Of a stretch of DNA of 64,000 nt, positions 25,231 through 38,300 are shown piece after piece. Each line of letters begins with the position of its first letter. Positions within the stretch are counted from its first letter, which is position 1. The position numbers and the translations under genes are program-made. The notes under the pieces were generated by a model. It was given only the letters and a program-made list of their open reading frames with translations, did no database searches and had not been told where the DNA came from. Source of the DNA: Rallus limicola. Taxonomy: Eukaryota; Chordata; Aves; Gruiformes; Rallidae. The stretch is from positions 186,001-250,000 of the forward strand of contig JAKCOZ010000250.1 of NCBI GenBank assembly GCA_022605955.1, given 5' to 3'.

Positions 25231-25869
25231 ACTCACAAGCAGACCCTGTCACTTTGGCTCTCAGCCTTTTCCTTTGCCTGGAAAGAGGGAACATGCCAGG
25301 AACCTCCTACGGTGCTTTTCTCGGCCCTAGCAGACTGCAGTTCAAAACATGCTAAACGTCCAGCAATAACTCCCAAAGTAAAGAAGCTAGGACTGAAAGG
25401 CATAGCTTGTCTGAAACCTCCTAACAGGACACACAAGCAGACCCTGTCACTTTGGCTCTCAGCCTTTTCCTTTGCCTGGAAAGAGGGAACATGCCTGGAA
25501 CCTCCTACGGTGCTTTTCTCGGCCCTAGCAGACTGCAGTTCAAAACATGCTAAACGTCCAGCAATAACTCCCAAAGTAAAGAAGCTAGGACTGAAAGGCA
25601 TAGCTTGTCTGAAACCTCCTAACAGGACACACAAGCAGACCCTGTCACTTTGGCTCTCAGCCTTTTCCTTTGCCTGGAAAGAGGGAACATGCCTGGAACC
25701 TCCTACGGTGCTTTTCTCGGCCCTAGCAGACTGCAGTTCAAAACATGCTAAACGTCCAGCAATAACTCCCAAAGTAAAGAAGCTAGGACTGAAAGGCATA
25801 GCTTGTCTGAAACCTCCTAACAGGACACACAAGCAGACCCTGTCACTTTGGCTCTCAGCCTTTTCCTTT

Positions 25870-28800
25870 GCCTGGAAAGAGGGAACATGCCAGGAACCTC
25901 CTACGGTGCTTTTCTCGGCCCTAGCAGACTGCAGTTCAAAACATGCTAAACGTCCAGCAATAACTCCCAAAGTAAAGAAGCTAGGCATGAAAGGCATAGC
26001 TTGTCTGAAACCTCCTAACAGGACACACAAGCAGACCCTGTCACTTTGGCTCTCAGCCTTTTCCTTTGCCTGGAAAGAGGGAACATGCCTGGAACCTCCT
26101 ACGGTGCTTTTCTCGGCCCTAGCAGACTGCAGTTCAAAACATGCTAAACGTCCAGCAATAACTCCCAAAGTAAAGAAGCTAGGCATGAAAGGCATAGCTT
26201 GTCTGAAACCTCCTAACAGGACACACAAGCAGACCCTGTCACTTTGGCTCTCAGCCTTTTCCTTTGCCTGGAAAGAGGGAACATGCCAGGAACCTCCTAC
26301 GGTGCTTTTCTCGGCCCTAGCAGACTGCAGTTCAAAACATGCTAAACGTCCAGCAATAACTCCCAAAGTAAAGAAGCTAGGCATGAAAGGCATAGCTTGT
26401 CTGAAACCTCCTAACAGGACACACAAGCAGACCCTGTCACTTTGGCTCTCAGCCCTTTCCTTTGCCTGGAAAGAGGGAACATGCCTGGAACCTCCTACGG
26501 TGCTTTTCTCGGCCCTAGCAGACTGCAGTTCAAAACATGCTAAACGTCCAGCAAGAACTCCCAAAGTAAAGAAGCTAGGCATGAAAGGCATAGCTTGTCT
26601 GAAACCTCCTAACAGGACACACAAGCAGACCCTGTCACTTTGGCTCTCAGCCTTTTCCTTTGCCTGGAAAGAGGGAACATGCCTGGAACCTCCTACGGTG
26701 CTTTTCTCGGCCCTAGCAGACTGCAGTTCAAAACATGCTAAACGTCCAGCAATAACTCCCAAAGTAAAGAAGCTAGGACTGAAAGGCATAGCTTGTCTGA
26801 AACCTCCTAACACGACACACAAGCAGACCCTGTCACTTTGGCTCTCAGCCTTTTCCTTTCCCTGGAAAGAAGGAACATACCTGCTACCTGCTACAGTGCT
26901 TTTCTCGGCCCTAGCAGACTGCAGTTCAAAACATGCTAAACGTCCAGCAATAACTCCCAAAGTAAAGAAGCTAGGCATGAAAGGCATAGCTTGTCTGAAA
27001 CCTCCTAACAGGACTCACAAGCAGACCCTGTCACTTTGGCTCTCAGCCTTTTCCTTTGCCTGGAAAGAGGGAACATGCCTGGAACCTCCTACGGTGCTTT
27101 TCTCGGCCCTAGCAGACTGCAGTTCAAAACATGCTAAACGTCCAGCAATAACTCCCAAAGTAAAGAAGCTAGGACTGAAAGGCATAGCTTGTCTGAAACC
27201 TCCTAACAGGACACACAAGCAGACCCTGTCACTTTGGCTCTCAGCCTTTTCCTTTGCCTGGAAAGAGGGAACATGCCTGGAACCTCCTACGGTGCTTTTC
27301 TCGGCCCTAGCAGACTGCAGTTCAAAACATGCTAAACGTCCAGCAATAACTCCCAAAGTAAAGAAGCTAGGCATGAAAGGCATAGCTTGTCTGAAACCTC
27401 CTAACAGGACACACAAGCAGACCCTGTCACTTTGGCTCTCAGCCTTTTCTTTTGCCTGGAAAGAGGGAACATGCCTGGAACCTCCTACGGTGCTTTTCTC
27501 GGCCCTAGCAGACTGCAGTTCAAAACATGCTAAACGTCCAGCAATAACTCCCAAAGTAAAGAAGCTAGGACTGAAAGGCATAGCTTGTCTGAAACCTCCT
27601 AACAGGACACACAAGCAGACCCTGTCACTTTGGCTCTCAGCCTTTTCCTTTGCCTGGAAAGAGGGAACATGCCTGGAACCTCCTACGGTGCTTTTCTCGG
27701 CCCTAGCAGACTGCAGTTCAAAACATGCTAAACGTCCAGCAATAACTCCCAAAGTAAAGAAGCTAGGACTGAAAGGCATAGCTTGTCTGAAACCTCCTAA
27801 CAGGACACACAAGCAGACCCTGTCACTTTGGCTCTCAGCCTTTTCCTTTGCCTGGAAAGAGGGAACATGCCTGGAACCTCCTACGGTGCTTTTCTCGGCC
27901 CTAGCAGACTGCAGTTCAAAACATGCTAAACGTCCAGCAATAACTCCCAAAGTAAAGAAGCTAGGACTGAAAGGCATAGCTTGTCTGAAACCTCCTAACA
28001 GGACACACAAGCAGACCCTGTCACTTTGGCTCTCAGCCTTTTCCTTTGCCTGGAAAGAGGGAACATGCCAGGAACCTCCTACGGTGCTTTTCTCGGCCCT
28101 AGCAGACTGCAGTTCAAAACATGCTAAACGTCCAGCAATAACTCCCAAAGTAAAGAAGCTAGGCATGAAAGGCATAGCTTGTCTGAAACCTCCTAACAGG
28201 ACACACAAGCAGACCCTGTCACTTTGGCTCTCAGCCTTTTCCTTTGCCTGGAAAGAGGGAACATGCCTGGAACCTCCTACGGTGCTTTTCTCGGCCCTAG
28301 CAGACTGCAGTTCAAAACATGCTAAACGTCCAGCAATAACTCCCAAAGTAAAGAAGCTAGGCATGAAAGGCATAGCTTGTCTGAAACCTCCTAACAGGAC
28401 ACACAAGCAGACCCTGTCACTTTGGCTCTCAGCCTTTTCCTTTGCCTGGAAAGAGGGAACATGCCAGGAACCTCCTACGGTGCTTTTCTCGGCCCTAGCA
28501 GACTGCAGTTCAAAACATGCTAAACGTCCAGCAATAACTCCCAAAGTAAAGAAGCTAGGCATGAAAGGCATAGCTTGTCTGAAACCTCCTAACAGGACAC
28601 ACAAGCAGACCCTGTCACTTTGGCTCTCAGCCTTTTCCTTTGCCTGGAAAGAGGGAACATGCCTGGAACCTCCTACGGTGCTTTTCTCGGCCCTAGCAGA
28701 CTGCAGTTCAAAACATGCTAAACGTCCAGCAATAACTCCCAAAGTAAAGAAGCTAGGCATGAAAGGCATAGCTTGTCTGAAACCTCCTAACAGGACACAC

Positions 28801-28870
28801 AAGCAGACCCTGTCACTTTGGCTCTCAGCCATTTCCTTTGCCTGGAAAGAGGGAACATGCCTGGAACCTC
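25870..28870 (+). repeat. Alternating GCCAGG/GCCTGG units with an 11-unit offset copy
   Basis: The CATGCCAGG variant alternates with CATGCCTGG in CAT-triplet units. It occurs at about 25889 and 26285, then at about 28067 and 28463, an 11-unit (2,178-bp) shift. Units here also recur farther right: CATGCCAGG at 25889 pairs with 33611 (39 units), and GCAAGAACTCC at 26551 pairs with 34867 (42 units). Private changes include AACACGACAC near 26811 and AGCCCTTTCC near 26451. Confidence 0.7.
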
Positions 28871-28899
28871 CTACGGTGCTTTTCTCGGCCCTAGCAGAC

Positions 28900-31800
28900 T
28901 GCAGTTCAAAACATGCTAAACGTCCAGCAATAACTCCCAAAGTAAAGAAGCTAGGACTGAAAGGCATAGCTTGTCTGAAACCTCCTAACAGGACACACAA
29001 GCAGACCCTGTCACTTTGGCTCTCAGCCTTTTCCTTTGCCTGGAAAGAGGGAACATGCCTGGAACATCCTACGGTGCTTTTCTCGGCCCTAGCAGACTGC
29101 TGTTCAAAACATGCTAAACGTCCAGCAATAACTCCCAAAGTAAAGAAGCTAGGCATGAAAGGCATAGCTTGTCTGAAACCTCCTAACAGGACACACAAGC
29201 AGACCCTGTCACTTTGGCTCTCAGCCTTTTCCTTTGCCTGGAAAGAGGGAACATGCCTGGAACCTCCTACGGTGCTTTTCTCGGCCCTAGCAGACTGCAG
29301 TTCAAAACATGCTAAACGTCCAGCAATAACTCCCAAAGTAAAGAAGCTAGGCCTGAAAGGCATAGCTTGTCTGAAACCTCCTAACAGGACACACAAGCAG
29401 ACCCTGTCACTTTGGCTCTCAGCCTTTTCCTTTGCCTGGAAAGAGGGAACATGCCTGGAACCTCCTACGGTGCTTTTCTCGGCCCTAGCAGACTGCAGTT
29501 CAAAACATGCTAAACGTCCAGCAATAACTCCCAAAGTAAAGAAGCTAGGCCTGAAAGGCATAGCTTGTCTGAAACCTCCTAACAGGACACACAAGCAGAC
29601 CCTGTCACTTTGGCTCTCAGCCTTTTCCTTTGCCTGGAAAGAGGGAACATGCCTGGAACCTCCTACGGTGCTTTTCTCGGCCCTAGCAGACTGCAGTTCA
29701 AAACATGCTAAACGTCCAGCAATAACTCCCAAAGTAAAGAAGCTAGGCATGAAAGGCATAGCTTGTCTGAAACCTCCTAACAGGACACACAAGCAGACCC
29801 TGTCACTTTGGCTCTCAGCCTTTTCCATTGCCTGGAAAGAGGGAACATACCTGCTACCTCCTACAGTGCTTTTCTCGGCCCTAGCAGACTGCAGTTCAAA
29901 ACATGCTAAACGTCCAGCAATAACTCCCAAAGTAAAGAAGCTAGGCCTGAAAGGCATAGCTTGTCTGAAACCTCCTAACAGGACACACAAGCAGACCCTG
30001 TCACTTTGGCTCTCAGCCTTTTCCTTTGCCTGGAAAGAGGGAACATGCCTGGAACCTCCTACGGTGCTTTTCTCGGCCCTAGCAGACTGCAGTTCAAAAC
30101 ATGCTAAACGTCCAGCAATAACTCCCAAAGTAAAGAAGCTAGGACTGAAAGGCATAGCTTGTCTGAAACCTCCTAACAGGACACACAAGCAGACCCTGTC
30201 ACTTTGGCTCTCAGCCTTTTCCTTTGCCTGGAAAGAGGGAACATACCTGCTACATCCTACAGTGCTTTTCTCGGCCCTAGCAGACTGCAGTTCAAAACAT
30301 GCTAAACGTCCAGCAATAACTCTCAAAGTAAAGAAGCTAGGCATGAAAGGCATAGCTTGTCTGAAACCTCCTAACAGGACACACAAGCAGACCCTGTCAC
30401 TTTGGCTCTCAGCCTTTTCCTTTGCCTGGAAAGAGGGAACATGCATGGAACCTCCTACGGTGCTTTTCTCGGCCCTAGCAGACTGCTGTTCAAAACATGC
30501 TAAACGTCCAGCAATAACTCCCAAAGTAAAGAAGCTAGGCATGAAAGGCATAGCTTGTCTGAAACCTCCTAACAGGACACACAAGCAGACCCTGTCACTT
30601 TGGCTCTCAGCCTTTTCCTTTGCCTGGAAAGAGGGAACATACCTGCTACATCCTACAGTGCTTTTCTCGGCCCTAGCAGACTGCAGTTCAAAACATGCTA
30701 AACGTCCAGCAATAACTCCCAAAGTAAAGAAGCTAGGCATGAAAGGCATAGCTTGTCTGAAACCCCCTAACAGGACACACAAGCAGACCCTGTCACTTTG
30801 GCGCTCAGCCTTTTCCTTTGCCTGGAAAGAGGGAACATGCCTGGAACATCCTACGGTGCTTTTCTCGGCCCTAGCAGACTGCAGTTCAAAACATGCTAAA
30901 CATCCAGCAATAACTCCCAAAGTAAAGAAGCTAGGACTGAAAGGCATAGCTTGTCTGAAACCTCCTAACAGGACACACAAGCAGACCCTGTCACTTTGGC
31001 TCTCAGCCTTTTCCTTTGCCTGGAAAGAGGGAACATGCCTGGAACCTCCTACGGTGCTTTTCTCGGCCCTAGCAGACTGCAGTTCAAAACATGCTAAACG
31101 TCCAGCAATAACTCCCAAAGTAAAGAAGCTAGGCATGAAAGGCATAGCTTGTCTGAAACCTCCTAACAGGACACACAAGCAGACCCTGTCACTTTGGCTC
31201 TCAGCCTTTTCCTTTGCCTGGAAAGAGGGAACATGCCTGGAACCTCCTACGGTGCTTTTCTCGGCCCTAGCAGACTGCAGTTCAAAACATGCTAAACGTC
31301 CAGCAATAACTCCCAAAGTAAAGAAGCTAGGACTGAAAGGCATAGCTTGTCTGAAACCTCCTAACAGGACACACAAGCAGACCCTGTCACTTTGGCTCTC
31401 AGCCTTTTCCTTTGCCTGGAAAGAGGGAACATGCCTGGAACCTCCTACGGTGCTTTTCTCGGCCCTAGCAGACTGCTGTTCAAAACATGCTAAACGTCCA
31501 GCAATAACTCCCAAAGTAAAGAAGCTAGGCATGAAAGGCATAGCTTGTCTGAAACCTCCTAACAGGACACACAAGCAGACCCTGTCACTTTGGCTCTCAG
31601 CCTTTTCCTTTGCCTGGAAAGAGGGAACATGCCTGGAACCTCCTACGGTGCTTTTCTCGGCCCTAGCAGACTGCAGTTCAAAACATGCTAAACGTCCAGC
31701 AATAACTCCCAAAGTAAAGAAGCTAGGCCTGAAAGGCATAGCTTGTCTGAAACCTCCTAACAGGACACACAAGCAGACCCTGTCACTTTGGCTCTCAGCC

Positions 31801-32955
31801 TTTTCCTTTGCCTGGAAAGAGGGAACATGCCTGGAACCTCCTACGGTGCTTTTCTCGGCCCTAGCAGACTGCAGTTCAAAACATGCTAAACGTCCAGCAA
31901 AAACTCCCAAAGTAAAGAAGCTAGGACTGAAAGGCATAGCTTGTCTGAAACCTCCTAACAGGACACACAAGCAGACCTTGTCACTTTGGCTCTCAGCCTT
32001 TTCCTTTGCCTGGAAAGAGGGAACATGCCTGGAACCTCCTACGGTGCTTTTCTCGGCCCTAGCAGACTGCAGTTCAAAACATGCTAAACGTCCAGCAATA
32101 ACTCCCAAAGTAAAGAAGCTAGGACTGAAAGGCATAGCTTGTCTGAAACCTCCTAACAGGACACACAAGCAGACCCTGTCACTTTGGCTCTCAGCCTTTT
32201 CCTTTGCCTGGAAAGAGGGAACATGCCTGGAACCTCCTACGGTGCTTTTCTCGGCCCTAGCAGACTGCAGTTCAAAACATGCTAAACGTCCAGCAATAAC
32301 TCCCAAAGTAAAGAAGCTAGGACTGAAAGGCATAGCTTGTCTGAAACCTCCTAACAGGACACACAAGCAGACCCTGTCACTTTGGCTCTCAGCCTTTTCC
32401 TTTGCCTGGAAAGAGGGAACATGCCTGGAACCTCCTACGGTGCTTTTCTCGGCCCTAGCAGACTGCAGTTCAAAACATGCTAAACGTCCAGCAATAACTC
32501 CCAAAGTAAAGAAGCTAGGCATGAAAGGCATAGCTTGTCTGAAACCTCCTAACAGGACACACAAGCAGACCCTGTCACTTTGGTTCTCAGCCTTTTCCTT
32601 TGCCTGGAAAGAGGGAACATGCCAGGAACCTCCTACGGTGCTTTTCTCGGCCCTAGCAGACTGCAGTTCAAAACATGCTAAACGTCCAGCAATAACTCCC
32701 AAAGTAAAGAAGCTAGGACTGAAAGGCATAGCTTGTCTGAAACCTCCTAACAGGACACACAAGCAGACCCTGTCACTTTGGCTCTCAGCCTTTTCCTTTC
32801 CCTGGAAAGAAGGAACATACCTGCTACCTGCTACAGTGCTTTTCTTGGCCCTAGCAGACTGCAGTTCAAAACATGCTAAACGTCCAGCAATAACTCCCAA
32901 AGTAAAGAAGCTAGGCATGAAAGGCATAGCTTGTCTGAAACCTCCTAACAGGACT
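28900..32955 (+). repeat. Right copy of the long-range segmental duplication
   Basis: This stretch is the partner of 19.4-25.2 kb. The spacing of the PstI-destroying variant CTGCTGTTC, 7 then 5 units (29097, 30483, 31473), repeats the left copy's 19593, 20979, 21969. It has only one version of the 10-unit segment that is doubled on the left. It ends with the same TTGGTTCTC, GCCAGG, TTTCCCTGG, ACTCAC succession near 32.58-32.95 kb. Differences include CCT/CAT/ACT switches at the variable triplet and TTTTCTTGGCCC at about 32841. Confidence 0.85.
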
Positions 32956-35000
32956 CACAAGCAGACCCTGTCACTTTGGCTCTCAGCCTTTTCCTTTGCC
33001 TGGAAAGAGGGAACATGCCTGGAACCTCCTACGGTGCTTTTCTCGGCCCTAGCAGACTGCAGTTCAAAACATGCTAAACGTCCAGCAATAACTCCCAAAG
33101 TAAAGAAGCTAGGACTGAAAGGCATAGCTTGTCTGAAACCTCCTAACAGGACACACAAGCAGACCCTGTCACTTTGGCTCTCAGCCTTTTCCTTTGCCTG
33201 GAAAGAGGGAACATGCCTGGAACCTCCTACGGTGCTTTTCTCGGCCCTAGCAGACTGCAGTTCAAAACATGCTAAACGTCCAGCAATAACTCCCAAAGTA
33301 AAGAAGCTAGGCATGAAAGGCATAGCTTGTCTGAAACCTCCTAACAGGACACACAAGCAGACCCTGTCACTTTGGCTCTCAGCCTTTTCTTTTGCCTGGA
33401 AAGAGGGAACATGCCTGGAACCTCCTACGGTGCTTTTCTCGGCCCTAGCAGACTGCAGTTCAAAACATGCTAAACGTCCAGCAATAACTCCCAAAGTAAA
33501 GAAGCTAGGCATGAAAGGCATAGCTTGTCTGAAACCTCCTAACAGGACACACAAGCAGACCCTGTCACTTTGGCTCTCAGCCTTTTCCTTTGCCTGGAAA
33601 GAGGGAACATGCCAGGAACCTCCTACGGTGCTTTTCTCGGCCCTAGCAGACTGCAGTTCAAAACATGCTAAACGTCCAGCAATAACTCCCAAAGTAAAGA
33701 AGCTAGGACTGAAAGGCATAGCTTGTCTGAAACCTCCTAACAGGACACACAAGCAGACCCTGTCACTTTGGCTCTCAGCCTTTTCCTTTGCCTGGAAAGA
33801 GGGAACATGCCTGGAACCTCCTACGGTGCTTTTCTCGGCCCTAGCAGACTGCAGTTCAAAACATGCTAAACGTCCAGCAATAACTCCCAAAGTAAAGAAG
33901 CTAGGACTGAAAGGCATAGCTTGTCTGAAACCTCCTAACAGGACACACAAGCAGACCCTGTCACTTTGGCTCTCAGCCTTTTCCTTTGCCTGGAAAGAGG
34001 GAACATGCCTGGAACCTCCTACGGTGCTTTTCTCGGCCCTAGCAGACTGCAGTTCAAAACATGCTAAACGTCCAGCAATAACTCCCAAAGTAAAGAAGCT
34101 AGGACTGAAAGGCATAGCTTGTCTGAAACCTCCTAACAGGACACACAAGCAGACCCTGTCACTTTGGCTCTCAGCCTTTTCCTTTGCCTGGAAAGAGGGA
34201 ACATGCCAGGAACCTCCTACGGTGCTTTTCTCGGCCCTAGCAGACTGCAGTTCAAAACATGCTAAACGTCCAGCAATAACTCCCAAAGTAAAGAAGCTAG
34301 GCATGAAAGGCATAGCTTGTCTGAAACCTCCTAACAGGACTCACAAGCAGACCCTGTCACTTTGGCTCTCAGCCTTTTCCTTTGCCTGGAAAGAGGGAAC
34401 ATGCCTGGAACCTCCTACGGTGCTTTTCTCGGCCCTAGCAGACTGCAGTTCAAAACATGCTAAACGTCCAGCAATAACTCCCAAAGTAAAGAAGCTAGGC
34501 ATGAAAGGCATAGCTTGTCTGAAACCTCCTAACAGGACACACAAGCAGACCCTGTCACTTTGGCTCTCAGCCTTTTCCTTTGCCTGGAAAGAGGGAACAT
34601 GCCAGGAACCTCCTACGGTGCTTTTCTCGGCCCTAGCAGACTGCAGTTCAAAACATGCTAAACGTCCAGCAATAACTCCCAAAGTAAAGAAGCTAGGCAT
34701 GAAAGGCATAGCTTGTCTGAAACCTCCTAACAGGACACACAAGCAGACCCTGTCACTTTGGCTCTCAGCCTTTTCCTTTGCCTGGAAAGAGGGAACATGC
34801 CTGGAACCTCCTACGGTGCTTTTCTCGGCCCTAGCAGACTGCAGTTCAAAACATGCTAAACGTCCAGCAAGAACTCCCAAAGTAAAGAAGCTAGGCATGA
34901 AAGGCATAGCTTGTCTGAAACCTCCTAACAGGACTCACAAGCAGACCCTGTCACTTTGGCTCTCAGCCTTTTCCTTTGCCTGGAAAGAGGGAACATGCCT
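32955..35000 (+). repeat. Satellite segment related to 25.9-28 kb
   Basis: The ACTCAC boundary after a type-B unit at 32953 and the AGCCTTTTCTTTTGCC variant near 33390 match 27013 and 27450 at a 30-unit (5,940-bp) offset. Units at 34.6-34.9 kb (GCCAGG at 34601, GCAAGAACTCC at 34867) match 26.3-26.6 kb at a 42-unit offset. The two offsets show that this stretch was assembled from more than one source segment. Confidence 0.7.
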
Positions 35001-35370
35001 GGAACCTCCTACGGTGCTTTTCTCGGCCCTAGCAGACTGCAGTTCAAAACATGCTAAACGTCCAGCAATAACTCCCAAAGTAAAGAAGCTAGGACTGAAA
35101 GGCATAGCTTGTCTGAAACCTCCTAACAGGACACACAAGCAGACCTTGTCACTTTGGCTCTCAGCCTTTTCCTTTGCCTGGAAAGAGGGAACATGCCTGG
35201 AACCTCCTACGGTGCTTTTCTCGGCCCTAGCAGACTGCAGTTCAAAACATGCTAAACGTCCAGCAATAACTCCCAAAGTAAAGAAGCTAGGACTGAAAGG
35301 CATAGCTTGTCTGAAACCTCCTAACAGGACACACAAGCAGACCCTGTCACTTTGGCTCTCAGCCTTTTCC

Positions 35371-38300
35371 TTTCCCTGGAAAGAAGGAACATACCTGCTA
35401 CCTGCTACAGTGCTTTTCTCGGCCCTAGCAGACTGCAGTTCAAAACATGCTAAACGTCCAGCAATAACTCCCAAAGTAAAGAAGCTAGGCATGAAAGGCA
35501 TAGCTTGTCTGAAACCTCCTAACAGGACTCACAAGCAGACCCTGTCACTTTGGCTCTCAGCCTTTTCCTTTGCCTGGAAAGAGGGAACATGCCTGGAACC
35601 TCCTACGGTGCTTTTCTCGGCCCTAGCAGACTGCAGTTCAAAACATGCTAAACGTCCAGCAATAACTCCCAAAGTAAAGAAGCTAGGACTGAAAGGCATA
35701 GCTTGTCTGAAACCTCCTAACAGGACACACAAGCAGACCCTGTCACTTTGGCTCTCAGCCTTTTCCTTTGCCTGGAAAGAGGGAACATGCCTGGAACCTC
35801 CTACGGTGCTTTTCTCGGCCCTAGCAGACTGCAGTTCAAAACATGCTAAACGTCCAGCAATAACTCCCAAAGTAAAGAAGCTAGGCATGAAAGGCATAGC
35901 TTGTCTGAAACCTCCTAACAGGACACACAAGCAGACCCTGTCACTTTGGCTCTCAGCCTTTTCCTTTGCCTGGAAAGAGGGAACATGCCTGGAACCTCCT
36001 ACGGTGCTTTTCTCGGCCCTAGCAGACTGCAGTTCAAAACATGCTAAACGTCCAGCAATAACTCCCAAAGTAAAGAAGCTAGGACTGAAAGACATAGCTT
36101 GTCTGAAACCTCCTAACAGGACACACAAGCAGACCCTGTCACTTTGGCTCTCAGCCTTTTCCTTTCCCTGGAAAGAAGGAACATACCTGCTACCTGCTAC
36201 AGTGCTTTTCTCGGCCCTAGCAGACTGCAGTTCAAAACATGCTAAACGTCCAGCAATAACTCCCAAAGTAAAGAAGCTAGGCATGAAAGGCATAGCTTGT
36301 CTGAAACCTCCTAACAGGACACACAAGCAGACCCTGTCACTTTGGCTCTCAGCCTTTTCCTTTGCCTGGAAAGAGGGAACATGCCTGGAACCTCCTACGG
36401 TGCTTTTCTCGGCCCTAGCAGACTGCAGTTCAAAACATGCTAAACGTCCAGCAATAACTCCCAAAGTAAAGAAGCTAGGACTGAAAGGCATAGCTTGTCT
36501 GAAACCTCCTAACAGGACACACAAGCAGACCCTGTCACTTTGGCTCTCAGCCTTTTCCTTTGCCTGGAAAGAGGGAACATGCCTGGAACCTCCTACGGTG
36601 CTTTTCTCGGCCCTAGCAGACTGCAGTTCAAAACATGCTAAACGTCCAGCAATAACTCCCAAAGTAAAGAAGCTAGGCATGAAAGGCATAGCTTGTCTGA
36701 AACCTCCTAACAGGACACACAAGCAGACCCTGTCACTTTGGCTCTCAGCCTTTTCCTTTGCCTGGAAAGAGGGAACATGCCTGGAACCTCCTACGGTGCT
36801 TTTCTCGGCCCTAGCAGACTGCAGTTCAAAACATGCTAAACGTCCAGCAATAACTCCCAAAGTAAAGAAGCTAGGACTGAAAGGCATAGCTTGTCTGAAA
36901 CCTCCTAACAGGACACACAAGCAGACCCTGTCACTTTGGCTCTCAGCCTTTTCCTTTGCCTGGAAAGAAGGAACATACCTGCTACCTGCTACAGTGCTTT
37001 TCTCGGCCCTAGCAGACTGCAGTTCAAAACATGCTAAACGTCCAGCAATAACTCCCAAAGTAAAGAAGCTAGGCATGAAAGGCATAGCTTGTCTGAAACC
37101 TCCTAACAGGACACACAAGCAGACCCTGTCACTTTGGCTCTCAGCCTTTTCCTTTGCCTGGAAAGAGGGAACATGCCTGGAACCTCCTACGGTGCTTTTC
37201 TCGGCCCTAGCAGACTGCAGTTCAAAACATGCTAAACGTCCAGCAATAACTCCCAAAGTAAAGAAGCTAGGCATGAAAGGCATAGCTTGTCTGAAACCTC
37301 CTAACAGGACACACAAGCAGACCCTGTCACTTTGGCTCTCAGCCTTTTCCTTTCCCTGGAAAGAAGGAACATACCTGCTACCTGCTACAGTGCTTTTCTC
37401 GGCCCTAGCAGACTGCAGTTCAAAACATGCTAAACGTCCAGCAATAACTCCCAAAGTAAAGAAGCTAGGCATGAAAGGCATAGCTTGTCTGAAACCTCCT
37501 AACAGGACACACAAGCAGACCTTGTCACTTTGGCTCTCAGCCTTTTCCTTTGCCTGGAAAGAGGGAACATGCCTGGAACCTCCTACGGTGCTTTTCTCGG
37601 CCCTAGCAGACTGCAGTTCAAAACATGCTAAACGTCCAGCAATAACTCCCAAAGTAAAGAAGCTAGGACTGAAAGGCATAGCTTGTCTGAAACCTCCTAA
37701 CAGGACACACAAGCAGACCCTGTCACTTTGGCTCTCAGCCTTTTCCTTTCCCTGGAAAGAAGGAACATACCTGCTACCTGCTACAGTGCTTTTCTCGGCC
37801 CTAGCAGACTGCAGTTCAAAACATGCTAAACGTCCAGCAATAACTCCCAAAGTAAAGAAGCTAGGCATGAAAGGCATAGCTTGTCTGAAACCTCCTAACA
37901 GGACACACAAGCAGACCCTGTCACTTTGGCTCTCAGCATTTTCCTTTGCCTGGAAAGAGGGAACATGCCTGGAACCTCCTACGGTGCTTTTCTCGGCCCT
38001 AGCAGACTGCAGTTCAAAACATGCTAAACGTCCAGCAATAACTCCCAAAGTAAAGAAGCTAGGCATGAAAGGCATAGCTTGTCTGAAACCTCCTAACAGG
38101 ACACACAAGCAGACCCTGTCACTTTGGCTCTCAGCCTTTTCCTTTGCCTGGAAAGAGGGAACATGCCTGGAACCTCCTACGGTGCTTTTCTCGGCCCTAG
38201 CAGACTGCAGTTCAAAACATGCTAAACGTCCAGCAATAACTCCCAAAGTAAAGAAGCTAGGACTGAAAGGCATAGCTTGTCTGAAACCTCCTAACAGGAC

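Noticed and set aside
27015..32927. Minus-strand ORF of 1,970 codons as a gene
   Set aside because: Its borders are set only by the ACTCAC variant, which makes a TGA on the minus strand and occurs in about 50 units across the window. It is the same satellite artefact.
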